Assembly (NCBI RefSeq): GCF_003710985.1
Contig: NZ_RHHT01000008.1
Location: 1 to 64,000, forward strand
Direction of reading: 5' to 3'
DNA: 64,000 nt
Source: Brevibacillus panacihumi
Lineage (GTDB): Bacteria > Bacillota > Bacilli > Brevibacillales > Brevibacillaceae
The notes beneath the pieces were generated by a model. That model was given only the letters and a program-made list of their open reading frames with translations. It was not told the origin of the DNA and did not search any database. Made by a program: the position numbers and the translations under genes. Below, piece after piece: positions 8,540-17,094 of the stretch; position 1 is the first letter of the stretch; every line of letters starts with the position of its first letter.

Positions 8540-9663
8540 AAGCGTCAAAAATGGTCGGCCGTGCAGGGAAAGCAGCATTTCTGACAATGACAATGAGTCT
8601 GGCATTTCTCGTAACAGCTTGTGGGAGCAATTCCGCAGCGGGTACACCGAGCAGCAACCAAACTGCAAGTACGACGGCTCCGACACAGACTGCAAGTACA
8701 GAATCAGCTCCGACACAGACTGCAAGTACAGAATCAGCTCCGACACCGAAATCAGATAAGCTGACTGTCTATGTGGCGGGTCCGGGCAAGATGGCTGCCC
8801 AGATCAAAGAAGGCTTTGAAGCGAAATCAGGCATCAAAATCGAGCAATTCGATGGAACCACAGGCAAAATCCTGGCACGCCTGGAAGCGGAGAAAAGCAA
8901 TCCAGTTGCAGACGTCGTAATACTGGCGTCTTGGCCGTCGGGACTGTCTTTGAAGGAACAGGGCTTGACCCAAAGCTACGCGGATGCCCAGCATGCTGAC
9001 AAGCTTTATGACACCTGGGTCGATCAGGATAAACACCTGTTTGGCTACAGTGCATCTGCTCTGGGAATCACCTACAATACCAAGCTGGTAAGCAATCCGC
9101 CCGCTGATTGGGCAGATTTGACCAAACCGGAATGGAAGGGTGCTGTCAACATCCCCGATCCGTCCTTGTCCGGCTCTGCATTGGATTTTATCTCCGGGTA
9201 TCTGAATGAGAATGGAGATGGCGGATGGACGCTGTTCAAATCGTTGAAAGCGAACGATGTAGCGTTGGCGGGTGCCAATAAAGAAGCGCTTGATCCTGTC
9301 ATTACCGGTGCAAAAAGCGTCGTGATGGCTGGTGTGGATTACATGGCTTATGAGGCGATGGCCAAAGGCGAGCATATCGATATTACATACCCGGCGAGCG
9401 GCACGGTGATCAATCCGCGCCCGGCGATGATTATGAAGGATGCGAAAAATCTGGAGAACGCGAAGCTGTTTATGGACTACCTGCTTTCAGATGAAGCGCA
9501 AAAAATCGTAGCGGACAGCTACCTGTTGCCTGGACGTACCGATATTCCCGCACATGAAAGCCGTACGCAAGTGAAGGAAATCAAAGAGTTGAAATATGAC
9601 TGGAACTGGATGACGGAAAAGGGTCCTGCGATCACTTCTGAGTTTTTGGGAATTTTTAAATAA
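8536..9663 (+). CDS. Extracellular substrate-binding lipoprotein of the ABC importer
   Basis: A 375-residue protein with a lipoprotein signal peptide (hydrophobic MTMSLAFLVTACG, lipobox LVTAC), a low-complexity Ser/Thr/Ala linker to about residue 70, then a FbpA/FutA-like periplasmic-binding domain. The domain shows LTVYVAGPGKMA, ADVVILASWPSG and WADLTKPEWKGAVNIPDPS. It would capture the ligand outside the membrane and pass it to the fused permease. The linker contains ten-residue tandem repeats (see 8677-8747). It overlaps the ATPase gene by 4 bp and precedes the permease by 12 bp. Confidence 0.88.
   Translation: MKASKMVGRAGKAAFLTMTMSLAFLVTACGSNSAAGTPSSNQTASTTAPTQTASTESAPTQTASTESAPTPKSDKLTVYVAGPGKMAAQIKEGFEAKSGIKIEQFDGTTGKILARLEAEKSNPVADVVILASWPSGLSLKEQGLTQSYADAQHADKLYDTWVDQDKHLFGYSASALGITYNTKLVSNPPADWADLTKPEWKGAVNIPDPSLSGSALDFISGYLNENGDGGWTLFKSLKANDVALAGANKEALDPVITGAKSVVMAGVDYMAYEAMAKGEHIDITYPASGTVINPRPAMIMKDAKNLENAKLFMDYLLSDEAQKIVADSYLLPGRTDIPAHESRTQVKEIKELKYDWNWMTEKGPAITSEFLGIFK
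8677..8747 (+). repeat. In-frame 30-bp tandem repeat in the lipoprotein linker
   Basis: A 30-bp unit encoding APTQTASTES occurs at 8677-8706 and 8707-8736 as perfect copies, followed by a partial third copy to 8747. The unit length keeps the frame, so copy number can change the spacer between lipid anchor and binding domain. Confidence 0.9.
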
Positions 9664-9675
9664 AACAACGAGGTT

Positions 9676-11346
9676 ATGATGAAGCCTTCAACTTCTGCAA
9701 GAATAAACAGGTCGTGGGGTGTGGCGCTGGCGCTTGTGCTGATGACATTGCTTGTCGTCACGCCCCTTCTTTTCATTTTGCATACGAGCGTCACTCCGAA
9801 TGATCAGTGGAACGTGCTGGCACCGCTGCAGGTCATTATGGATGCTGAATTGAGCGTGGTGCTGACGAATTCCATCATTCTTGGCTTTTGGGTTGTGGCA
9901 GGGGCCTCCATTTTGGCTTTGCCGATGTCGTTCCTGACCGCCAAGACAAGTCTGGCCAGGCATAAATGGCTGGATGTCGTGCTGATCATTCCGTTTATGA
10001 CACCGCCTTACATCGGATCGATGGGCTGGATGCTCTTTATGCAGCGGCGCGGATTTTTGGAGCAGATGGCGCCTTTTACCGAAGAGCTGACACCCTATTT
10101 CTTCTCTTTATTCGGAATGGTTGCGATTATGAGTCTGCATCTGTTCCCGTTTCTCTATCTGATTCTGCGCAATGCGTTGCGTCGGATCGGGGCAGGCTAC
10201 GAGGAAGCCGGGGCTGTCTATGGGGGCGGGTTCGTGTACCGCTTCCGCAGAATTTTCGTGCCGCTGCTGCTTGGCAGCTATGCGATGGGGGCTTTGCTGG
10301 TTTTTGTGAAGACGATTGCGGAGTTCGGTACGCCAGCTACTTTTGGCCGCAAGATCGGGTACCATGTGCTGACCAGTGAAATTCACAGATTTACGTCCAG
10401 CTGGCCGATCGATTTTAGCAAAGCGACCGCGCTCGCTTCCGTCTTGTTGGCTACCTGTCTCATCTTTTGGTATGGGCAAAATCTGATCTCCCGCCGTTAT
10501 GACTATCAAACGCTGGGGGGCAAAGGCTCCAAGGTAAAGCTGATTCATCTGAAAGGGTGGGGGCGCTTTACGGCCTGGGGCTACATCGTTTTTTTGTTAG
10601 CCACCGCTATTGGAATCCCGTACTTTTCGATCCTTGTCGCCTCCCTGCAAAAGCTGCGCGGGGACGGGCTGAGATGGGGGAACTTCACGCTGGAGCATTA
10701 TCAAAGGCTGCTGACGTGGGGATCTCCGGGCATGGAAGCACTCCTGAACAGTCTGGGTCTGGCCTTGATTACGGCTACCATCGCGGTTGTGATCGGCACG
10801 TTCCTTGCCATGCAGATCAAGCATGCCAGCAGGGTGTCGGAGCGTGTAACCGATGTGTTTAGTCTGTTGCCCAACACAGTGCCAGGAATTGTAACCGTAG
10901 TCGGGCTGATATTGTTATGGAACGCTCCGTGGATGCCGATCAAAATTTACAATACGTACGGGATGGTCGTCCTCACCTATGTTGTGCTTTTCCTGCCATA
11001 TACGGTCCAATACGTAAAATCCGGCTATCAGCAGATCGATGCATCGTTGACCAATGCGGGACGAGTGTTTGGCGGAACGCCCTGGTATACCTTTCGCAGA
11101 GTCGTACTGCCTTTGCTTGTTCCGGGCATGATGGCGGGCTGGATGATGACGTTTACGATCTCGATCCGGGAGCTGGTCGCATCGTTGATGATTTTGCCTC
11201 CTTCGATGAAGGTATCGGCCACCTATATTTATGCACAGTTTGAGCAAGGAGAGGTTTCGCTTGGGATGGCGATGGCTGTCATTTCTGTTGGATTGACAAC
11301 CATTGTGCTGGCTGTAATGAACTACCGAGGCGCTGACAGGACGTGA
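9676..11346 (+). CDS. Fused ABC permease, iron(III)/FbpB-like
   Basis: A 556-residue membrane protein with about twelve hydrophobic segments in two homologous halves, as in FbpB-type permeases. Each half carries an EAA loop for docking the ATPase: EEAGAVYGGGFVYRFRRIFV near residue 175 and NAGRVFGGTPWYTFRRVVLP near residue 460. The ATG at 9676 follows a GAGG site. It is the third gene of the importer operon, and the next gene starts 8 bp after its stop. Confidence 0.9.
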   Translation: MMKPSTSARINRSWGVALALVLMTLLVVTPLLFILHTSVTPNDQWNVLAPLQVIMDAELSVVLTNSIILGFWVVAGASILALPMSFLTAKTSLARHKWLDVVLIIPFMTPPYIGSMGWMLFMQRRGFLEQMAPFTEELTPYFFSLFGMVAIMSLHLFPFLYLILRNALRRIGAGYEEAGAVYGGGFVYRFRRIFVPLLLGSYAMGALLVFVKTIAEFGTPATFGRKIGYHVLTSEIHRFTSSWPIDFSKATALASVLLATCLIFWYGQNLISRRYDYQTLGGKGSKVKLIHLKGWGRFTAWGYIVFLLATAIGIPYFSILVASLQKLRGDGLRWGNFTLEHYQRLLTWGSPGMEALLNSLGLALITATIAVVIGTFLAMQIKHASRVSERVTDVFSLLPNTVPGIVTVVGLILLWNAPWMPIKIYNTYGMVVLTYVVLFLPYTVQYVKSGYQQIDASLTNAGRVFGGTPWYTFRRVVLPLLVPGMMAGWMMTFTISIRELVASLMILPPSMKVSATYIYAQFEQGEVSLGMAMAVISVGLTTIVLAVMNYRGADRT

Positions 11347-11354
11347 TGTGATTG

Positions 11355-12626
11355 ATGCAAGTAGAGGTATGGGGCGGTGCAGGCGAGCATGGCCGCTCCT
11401 GTTATTACGTCCAGTTTGGACAACGATCGGTCCTGCTGGATTGCGGGGTAAAAAAGGGACAGGAAGACATGTATCCCCTGCTGGATGCAGCCAAAGTCCG
11501 CACGCTGACGACCGTTTTTTTGTCCCATGCGCATGAAGACCACTCCATGGCGATACCGCTATTGTATCGTCATGGGTATAACGGGGTCGTTTGGACCACG
11601 CGCTCGACAGCGCATATGTTGGAAAGCTATTATGCAAGCTGGCAAAGGTACGTGAGCGATGCCGGGAAAGAGATGCCCTATACAGCGGAACATATCGAGC
11701 AAGTGCGGTATCGTTTTTTGGAAGACGTGTCCGCACCGGGACAATGGTTTTCGGTGGAGCCTGGAATCGAGGCCTGCTGGGGCCCAAGTGGACATTTGGC
11801 TGGCTCCGTCTGGTTTCTGCTCAAAGCAGAGGGGCATACGCTTTTCTATTCGGGTGATTACAGTCCGGACTCAAGGCTGCTTTCAGCAAATTTGCCTGCC
11901 CCAGAGTATGTGAAGGATCTCTCACTCGCGATTATAGATGCAGCCTATGCGGATGATGAGACAGAACAGGAGATCCTGATCGAAACATTGGTTGAGACAT
12001 GCAGACAGGTGTTGAATCGAGGAGGTCATGTTTGGCTACCAGTGCCGATGTGTGGCAGAGGTCATGAAATGATCGAAATTCTGGCCGAGGCGTTCCCCGA
12101 CACTCAGATGCTATGTGATGAGCAGCTGGAGAAGGGCTTTCAGGCATTATGCGGGGACGAGTTTTGGTTTCAAGCGGACAAATGGCACGCATACAAGCAG
12201 ATGTGGAGCAACCGCGTCCAGGTATTGAACGAGGAACAGGTGATGCGAAGAAGCACTTTGCCCGAGAGAACGATCTTCCTGTCAGCGGACCCGATGCTGC
12301 AATCGAGAGCTTCGGGGATTGTGCTGGAAGCCTGCCGAGCCCGCCAGGAAAACGCAATCCTTTTGACGGGACATGTCTATCCGGGGACGCGTGCTGCCCA
12401 ATTGTTAGCCGAAGAAAAACCAGGTTTTGAAGTGACCCGATGCCGATACAAAATTCACCAGGGTCTTCCAGATGTGAGACGAATGCTTGATCAACTAAGG
12501 CCGAAATCAACCTTGCTCGTGCATGCTCCCAAAGTCAAGACGGATCGGTTGCAAACGAAGCTGATCGCTTCGGGCTATGACGGCATTTTCTCTTGTGTGC
12601 CGGGGGATACGATCATCATGGGATAG
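11355..12626 (+). CDS. Metallo-beta-lactamase-fold protein of the beta-CASP group
   Basis: A 423-residue protein resembling CPSF/RNase J-type beta-CASP hydrolases. Visible motifs in order are the metal site SHAHEDH (about 56-62), the histidine of SGHLAG, the aspartate in YSGDYSPDSR, VPMCGRGHEM corresponding to the beta-CASP entry motif, SADPMLQS, the TGHVYPGTRA motif and the C-terminal LLVHAP histidine. Such enzymes act on RNA or other phosphodiesters. It lies 8 bp behind an ABC permease and shares its terminator, an unusual setting. The ATG at 11355 has only a weak ribosome site, suggesting coupling. The substrate is unknown. Confidence 0.75.
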   Translation: MQVEVWGGAGEHGRSCYYVQFGQRSVLLDCGVKKGQEDMYPLLDAAKVRTLTTVFLSHAHEDHSMAIPLLYRHGYNGVVWTTRSTAHMLESYYASWQRYVSDAGKEMPYTAEHIEQVRYRFLEDVSAPGQWFSVEPGIEACWGPSGHLAGSVWFLLKAEGHTLFYSGDYSPDSRLLSANLPAPEYVKDLSLAIIDAAYADDETEQEILIETLVETCRQVLNRGGHVWLPVPMCGRGHEMIEILAEAFPDTQMLCDEQLEKGFQALCGDEFWFQADKWHAYKQMWSNRVQVLNEEQVMRRSTLPERTIFLSADPMLQSRASGIVLEACRARQENAILLTGHVYPGTRAAQLLAEEKPGFEVTRCRYKIHQGLPDVRRMLDQLRPKSTLLVHAPKVKTDRLQTKLIASGYDGIFSCVPGDTIIMG

Positions 12627-12661
12627 AGCAGTCAAAAATGACTGCTCTTTAAATTTTTTTG
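12626..12661 (+). terminator. Intrinsic terminator of the importer operon
   Basis: A perfect 9-bp stem GAGCAGTCA / TGACTGCTC with a 4-nt loop is followed by TTTAAATTTTTTT. Confidence 0.9.
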
Positions 12662-12723
12662 CCTTGAAAATTCCTGACTTCCATAATGAGATTGAATAAT
12701 GTGGAATTTCCAAGTCTAGAATA

Positions 12724-12751
12724 GTAACACCTGTAAACAAGGGGGTGTTAC
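12724..12751 (+). promoter_or_regulatory. Hairpin covering the ribosome site of the zinc-ribbon ORF
   Basis: The inverted repeat GTAACACC (12724-12731) / GGTGTTAC (12744-12751) takes in the GGGGGTG ribosome site of the ORF at 12758. It could act as an RNA hairpin hiding that site or as a DNA operator. Confidence 0.5.
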
Positions 12752-12757
12752 CATTAT

Positions 12758-12856
12758 ATGTATGTAAAATGTCCGTCCTGCAACAGAGAAGTAAAGATCA
12801 AAAAAAATGGCAATGGGAGATGTGTATGTGGGGCAAATATTAAGGTGATCAATTGA
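12758..12856 (+). CDS. 32-residue zinc-ribbon miniprotein
   Basis: A small ORF encoding MYVKCPSCNREVKIKK and then a segment containing CVCG, giving a CxxC...CxC zinc-knuckle pattern. The ribosome site GGGGGTG lies ten bases upstream. It sits 114 bp before the Fic gene on the same strand in an AT-rich stretch between terminators. The cysteine spacing supports real coding; the function is unknown. It could be a partner of the Fic protein. Confidence 0.55.
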   Translation: MYVKCPSCNREVKIKKNGNGRCVCGANIKVIN

Positions 12857-12893
12857 ATGATACCCAAATCCTATTTGTAAAAAAGTGCGATAT

Positions 12894-12948
12894 TTTACAC
12901 ATAAGTATGGACATTAACACCCTCTATGTGTAAATATCTTTATATAAT
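12894..12948 (+). promoter_or_regulatory. Operator-like inverted repeat and -10 box before fic
   Basis: Ten-base arms TTTACACATA (12894-12903) and TATGTGTAAA (12925-12934) are separated by 21 bp. A perfect -10 TATAAT (12943-12948) follows, but no good -35 is present, and the right arm covers the -35/-10 spacer. A bound protein, possibly Fic through its C-terminal winged helix, could regulate this promoter. Confidence 0.55.
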
Positions 12949-12970
12949 AGGTCAAGGGGTGTGCAGGAAA

Positions 12971-14194
12971 ATGAGATATCTTTATAAAATCTATCATGAA
13001 ATACCCGTTACAGATTTCCACGAAATACACCAAAAGAGATTCAAATTTGATACAACGATTCGTTTAGGTCTGTCGATAAAGCCGATGAAACAGCCGCATT
13101 CATATGAATTATATTACGTTCCTACAAATAAAATGTTAGAGATGGTAAGCAAAATCCATCTCATTTCCAATTCCTTTTTGCAGACATTTCAGATACTTCC
13201 TACGGTTGCACAGAAACAATTCATTAATGAGTGTCTGGTCGAAGAATTATATAATACGAATCAATTAGAAGGAATTAGAAGCACGAGAGAGGAGATTGCC
13301 AGAAGCGCAAAAGAGGTCAAACTAAATAAGAAAACAAAAACTAGATTTGCGAGTATGATTAAGTCCTATTTACGTCTGCTAAATAATGATATCGAGTTGC
13401 CGGAGTCCGCGAAAGATATTAGAGCGATCTATGACGAGATTACCAATGGAGAAATCGAACAACAGGAGTTACCAGATGGAGAAGTTTTTCGAAAGGAAAT
13501 CACCTATATTTTAAAAAAATCAGGTACTGGCAAGGTCATTCATCAGGGGATAACCCCAGAAAAGGAAATCATCCATAAGACCGAACAGTTACTGAGGTTT
13601 ATGAATGATAATGACGAAATCCCTGCTCTTATAAGGGTCGCTATTGGACATTATTATTTTGGGTATATTCACCCTTTCTATGATGGGAATGGACGAACTT
13701 CAAGGTTTATCAGCAGTATATATTTATCAAAGGTGTTGGGAAATATCGCCTCTCTATCATTGTCCAGAGGATCAAATAAATATAAAAATAAGTATCTAGA
13801 TATTTTCGAGATTACCAATAGCATCAAGAGCAGAGGAGAAATGAATTGTTTTATTGAGACTTTTTTAAGGATTATCATAGATACTCTGGTCCAAATGAAC
13901 GCGGAGTTAAAAGAAAAAAGCGAGTTGTTGAGTATCGCTGCACAAAAAATAGATGTTGAACCCAAGTTGGCAAATAAGGAAGAACTTCATAAAGATATTA
14001 TGTTGATATTAGCGCAAAACCATTTCTTTGATTCAAGTATGGGACTTACAATTAAGGAGTTGGCGGCCATTGTCAGCAAATCAGAAGCAACGATTAGGAA
14101 GATTGTAAGGGACTTAATTGCTATGTCTCTCATCGAGCAAAAAGGTGAACGACCGGCATATTACTGTATGAAACAAGAGTATTTTGAAATCTAG
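12971..14194 (+). CDS. Fic-domain protein with C-terminal winged helix
   Basis: A 407-residue Fic protein, expected to transfer AMP or another nucleotide phosphate to a target hydroxyl. The catalytic motif HPFYDGNGRTSR is intact near residues 233-245. An N-terminal inhibitory helix motif TNQLEG (T-x3-E-G, about 96-101) fits autoinhibited class II Fic proteins. The last 60 residues (LTIKELAAIVSKSEATIRKI) look like a winged helix, common in Fic proteins that may act on their own promoter. The ATG at 12971 has AAGGGG upstream; an in-frame ATG at 12926 lies upstream of the -10 box and cannot be the start from that promoter. The gene is clearly more AT-rich than its neighbours, suggesting transfer. 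Confidence 0.88.
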   Translation: MRYLYKIYHEIPVTDFHEIHQKRFKFDTTIRLGLSIKPMKQPHSYELYYVPTNKMLEMVSKIHLISNSFLQTFQILPTVAQKQFINECLVEELYNTNQLEGIRSTREEIARSAKEVKLNKKTKTRFASMIKSYLRLLNNDIELPESAKDIRAIYDEITNGEIEQQELPDGEVFRKEITYILKKSGTGKVIHQGITPEKEIIHKTEQLLRFMNDNDEIPALIRVAIGHYYFGYIHPFYDGNGRTSRFISSIYLSKVLGNIASLSLSRGSNKYKNKYLDIFEITNSIKSRGEMNCFIETFLRIIIDTLVQMNAELKEKSELLSIAAQKIDVEPKLANKEELHKDIMLILAQNHFFDSSMGLTIKELAAIVSKSEATIRKIVRDLIAMSLIEQKGERPAYYCMKQEYFEI

Positions 14195-14205
14195 CATGCT
14201 TACAT

Positions 14206-14234
14206 AGACAGTCACAAACGGCTGTCTTTCTTTG
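14206..14234 (+). terminator. Weak terminator after fic
   Basis: A 6-bp stem AGACAG / CTGTCT is followed by TTCTTT. It is weak but correctly placed between fic and the Wadjet operon. Confidence 0.45.
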
Positions 14235-14308
14235 CATAATAGTGAGAGAAATAAAGGACGAACATGATGATAAACTTTTAGAAACTAGCGGATAAGAGGT
14301 GATCTTTC

Positions 14309-15874
14309 ATGGAGAAAACAAGATCGATTCGTACCTATAAAGCCGTCACAGAAGCCAAGTACCTGTCCGTAGAAAACGCACACCGTTATCGGGCCATCTT
14401 GCGCTATTTCTATGAAGAACAACAGAGACTGCGTTACTGGTTAAGACCGGAAGAAATCCTTCAAGCGGTCAAAGAAAGAATAGAGCCCAGCGATGCTTCT
14501 TCTTACAACGAAGATTTACTACAGCTGGATTTGCAACAATTGCATGATTGGGGCAATTTGCAACGGAAGCAGTCCGGAAAGGTGAATAAAATCGAGGATT
14601 TTAAGAAAAAGCGGTATCGTTATCAGGCGACCCCTTACACGATCAAGTTTGAGCGTTTGATTGAGGATTTGGAGGAGATGGGGGATGCGTACGGCGGCTC
14701 CCTGGAGGTCACCCAATTTGAAAAGCTGGTAGAAACGCTTCGCTGGCTGACAAGACTGGCCCGTGTCTCTTTCCATCGACCAGGTGAGCGCCCAAGGTAC
14801 GAGATGGAAGATTGGAGCAACGAAAAGCTTTATGATTGGTGGACGGAATTGTATGAGCAGTTTCGTAAGGTGACCAACAATGCAAGAGATTATATGGCGA
14901 GCCTAGACAGCGTACAGGTAGAAGATGCGATGATGACCGAACAATTCCTCCTGTACAAGGACAAGGTGACAGACTATTTGAGGCGGTTCATGATGGGGCT
15001 GCAGCGCAGTTCATATCAGATTGAAGGGCTGCTGGTACAGGTAGACCGCAGACTGTTGCAAGATCTCTTGCACCGGGTAGCAAGCTACGAGGTTTCGATC
15101 CCTCGCTTCGAACAGACGGCTTGGACTAAGGAAGACTATACAGCACGTTTTTTTGAGCAGTGGGAAGGGATTTGGCACTGGTTCTTGGGAGACGGAAGCG
15201 GTCGGGGCAGTGATCTAGAAGATCTGCAGCGCGAAACAAACGAGGCGATACGCAGAATAGCGCGCTATGCGCAGCGAATGGGAGAGCGGCAATCCAGTAT
15301 GCGAAGCCGCAGAGCGGACTATCTGTATCTCGCCAAATGGTTTGCATCCCATGAAGAAGTGGAGCCGGCCCATTGTTTGTCCGCAGCCGTATTCGGGATC
15401 ACGGAGATGCACCATTTCTGGGTGGAAGGACCGAAGTCAACGGAGGACATTTACTGCGAAATTTGGGACATGTCAGCATCTGACTATGACGTGAAGCCGC
15501 GCATCAATGGTTATCGGGAGAGGACAAGACCGAGCAAGATTGATACAAAAGATGAGCAGAAAGAAGCCATGCTCGCCGCCTACTTGCAACAGAAAGCACA
15601 GCGGCAGAGCAGATTGAACGAATTATTTGCCGCAGATCGGGTAAGTTTGCGGGATTTGCCAATCGTGGAGCCCTTTGTGCGGCAAACCTTGCTCGGATGG
15701 ATCGGAAAAAGCATGGCGTCACCAGCACGAGAAGGAAAAACAGATGACGGCAGAAGATTTAGGCTGACGGAGACGGGGACTGGGGAGCGAATCAGACTGC
15801 AGTGTACCGATGGTGTATTGGAATTGCCGGATTTCGTGTTGTACTTTCTGGATGAAAGCAAGGTGAAGAGATGA
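14309..15874 (+). CDS. jetA: Wadjet protein JetA (DUF2397, TIGR02677-like)
   Basis: A 521-residue protein matching the first member of the four-gene DUF2397/DUF2398/SbcC-like/DUF2399 set; I assign it by length, order and the N-terminal winged-helix-like region. In Wadjet complexes JetA is the kleisin subunit bridging the JetC motor heads. The set is usually called type II, but that label is from memory. The ATG follows AAGAGGTGAT. The stop overlaps the next start as ATGA, as expected for subunits made in fixed ratio. Confidence 0.85.
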   Translation: MEKTRSIRTYKAVTEAKYLSVENAHRYRAILRYFYEEQQRLRYWLRPEEILQAVKERIEPSDASSYNEDLLQLDLQQLHDWGNLQRKQSGKVNKIEDFKKKRYRYQATPYTIKFERLIEDLEEMGDAYGGSLEVTQFEKLVETLRWLTRLARVSFHRPGERPRYEMEDWSNEKLYDWWTELYEQFRKVTNNARDYMASLDSVQVEDAMMTEQFLLYKDKVTDYLRRFMMGLQRSSYQIEGLLVQVDRRLLQDLLHRVASYEVSIPRFEQTAWTKEDYTARFFEQWEGIWHWFLGDGSGRGSDLEDLQRETNEAIRRIARYAQRMGERQSSMRSRRADYLYLAKWFASHEEVEPAHCLSAAVFGITEMHHFWVEGPKSTEDIYCEIWDMSASDYDVKPRINGYRERTRPSKIDTKDEQKEAMLAAYLQQKAQRQSRLNELFAADRVSLRDLPIVEPFVRQTLLGWIGKSMASPAREGKTDDGRRFRLTETGTGERIRLQCTDGVLELPDFVLYFLDESKVKR

Positions 15875-17094
15875 GTGAACAGCAGGCTACTGATACCAGG
15901 TATACATCCCGATTTGATGATTTGGCAAGACAAGCGGCCTGGGAACTGCTAAGAAGGCTATGGATCCCGAGAAGCGATATTCTTGTTTACCAGGCAGTTC
16001 GCGACCGTGAGATGGTGCTGCGTTCCTTTTTCAATGAAAAACTGGGCTTTCGCCTTTTAATCCACTACGAATTTGTCAAGCTGGAGAAGTTTGTAAGCAG
16101 AGGAATCCGCCCGTGGATGGGGTTGCCTGGCTTGCTGGAAGTGCGCGACTACGTGTTTTTTTGCTTGTTGATGGCGTTTTTAGAGACGAAGAGCGTAGAT
16201 GATCAATTCCTGCTCTCAGACATATGTGAGGAGGTCAAAGTATCCTATCCGGGGCAAGTTGTTGTCGACTGGACAAGCTACGAACAACGTAAATCGCTGG
16301 TTCGGGTCTTGCAGCTCGCTCGGGAATGGGAGCTACTCGTAGTCGTAGACGGTGACGATTTAGGGTTTACAGCTTCAGAGCAAGCGGATGTGCTTTATGA
16401 AGCCACCCCGTTGGTCAAATACTTTTTGCGAGCGTATCCGCGCGATCTGATGCAGTTTGAGACAGCTGAGGATTTCATGCGGATAGTGGAGTCAGAAAAC
16501 GAAACGCTGGCCCGCAGGCACCGCGTGTACAGGCAACTTCTGCTTACCCCGGGAGTTCGGGAGGAAGAGCTGGACGACGGAGATTGGACGTATCTGCGAA
16601 ATCAGCGAAACGTGATTGCCCGTGACTTTGATGAGACAGTATCCATGTCGTTGGAACTCTACGGACATGATGCCATGCTGGTGCACTATGGAAGAAGCCA
16701 AAGCTTAACCTTGTATCCAGATGCGAGAGCGATTAGCGATGTCGTCTACTTTTTTGCCAGAGCAGTACGCGGTCAAATCGATATGGGAGAACTGCAGCGT
16801 CAAAAGGACGGCTGTCTTCTGCTCACGCCCGTCGATTTCGGGAACCTTCTCGTTCAATGTCGTACCGACTTTGGGGATGGTTGGGGGAAAGCGTTGCGGG
16901 ACCTGTCTGACAAACAGCTGGCCAAACTCTTACTGGAAGAGATGGAGGCGTGGGGATTGGTGCAGCGTCATGAACAGGAGGAACTCATTCGGGTCATGCC
17001 GCGACTGGGTAGAATCATGGCCCGTTACCCGAAGGATTACGAGAAAAAGTTGAAAAATGAAGGCGGTGGTGGAACAGATGGAGACACAGAATAA
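15871..17094 (+). CDS. jetB: Wadjet protein JetB (DUF2398, TIGR02678-like)
   Basis: A 407-residue protein in the second position of the operon, overlapping jetA by 4 bp. The length and the N-terminal segment RFDDLARQAAWELLRRLWIP fit the DUF2398 family, the KITE-like winged-helix subunit that binds the kleisin. No catalytic motif is visible. Its 3' end overlaps jetC by 17 bp if jetC starts at 17078. The assignment rests largely on the operon. Confidence 0.85.
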   Translation: MSEQQATDTRYTSRFDDLARQAAWELLRRLWIPRSDILVYQAVRDREMVLRSFFNEKLGFRLLIHYEFVKLEKFVSRGIRPWMGLPGLLEVRDYVFFCLLMAFLETKSVDDQFLLSDICEEVKVSYPGQVVVDWTSYEQRKSLVRVLQLAREWELLVVVDGDDLGFTASEQADVLYEATPLVKYFLRAYPRDLMQFETAEDFMRIVESENETLARRHRVYRQLLLTPGVREEELDDGDWTYLRNQRNVIARDFDETVSMSLELYGHDAMLVHYGRSQSLTLYPDARAISDVVYFFARAVRGQIDMGELQRQKDGCLLLTPVDFGNLLVQCRTDFGDGWGKALRDLSDKQLAKLLLEEMEAWGLVQRHEQEELIRVMPRLGRIMARYPKDYEKKLKNEGGGGTDGDTE

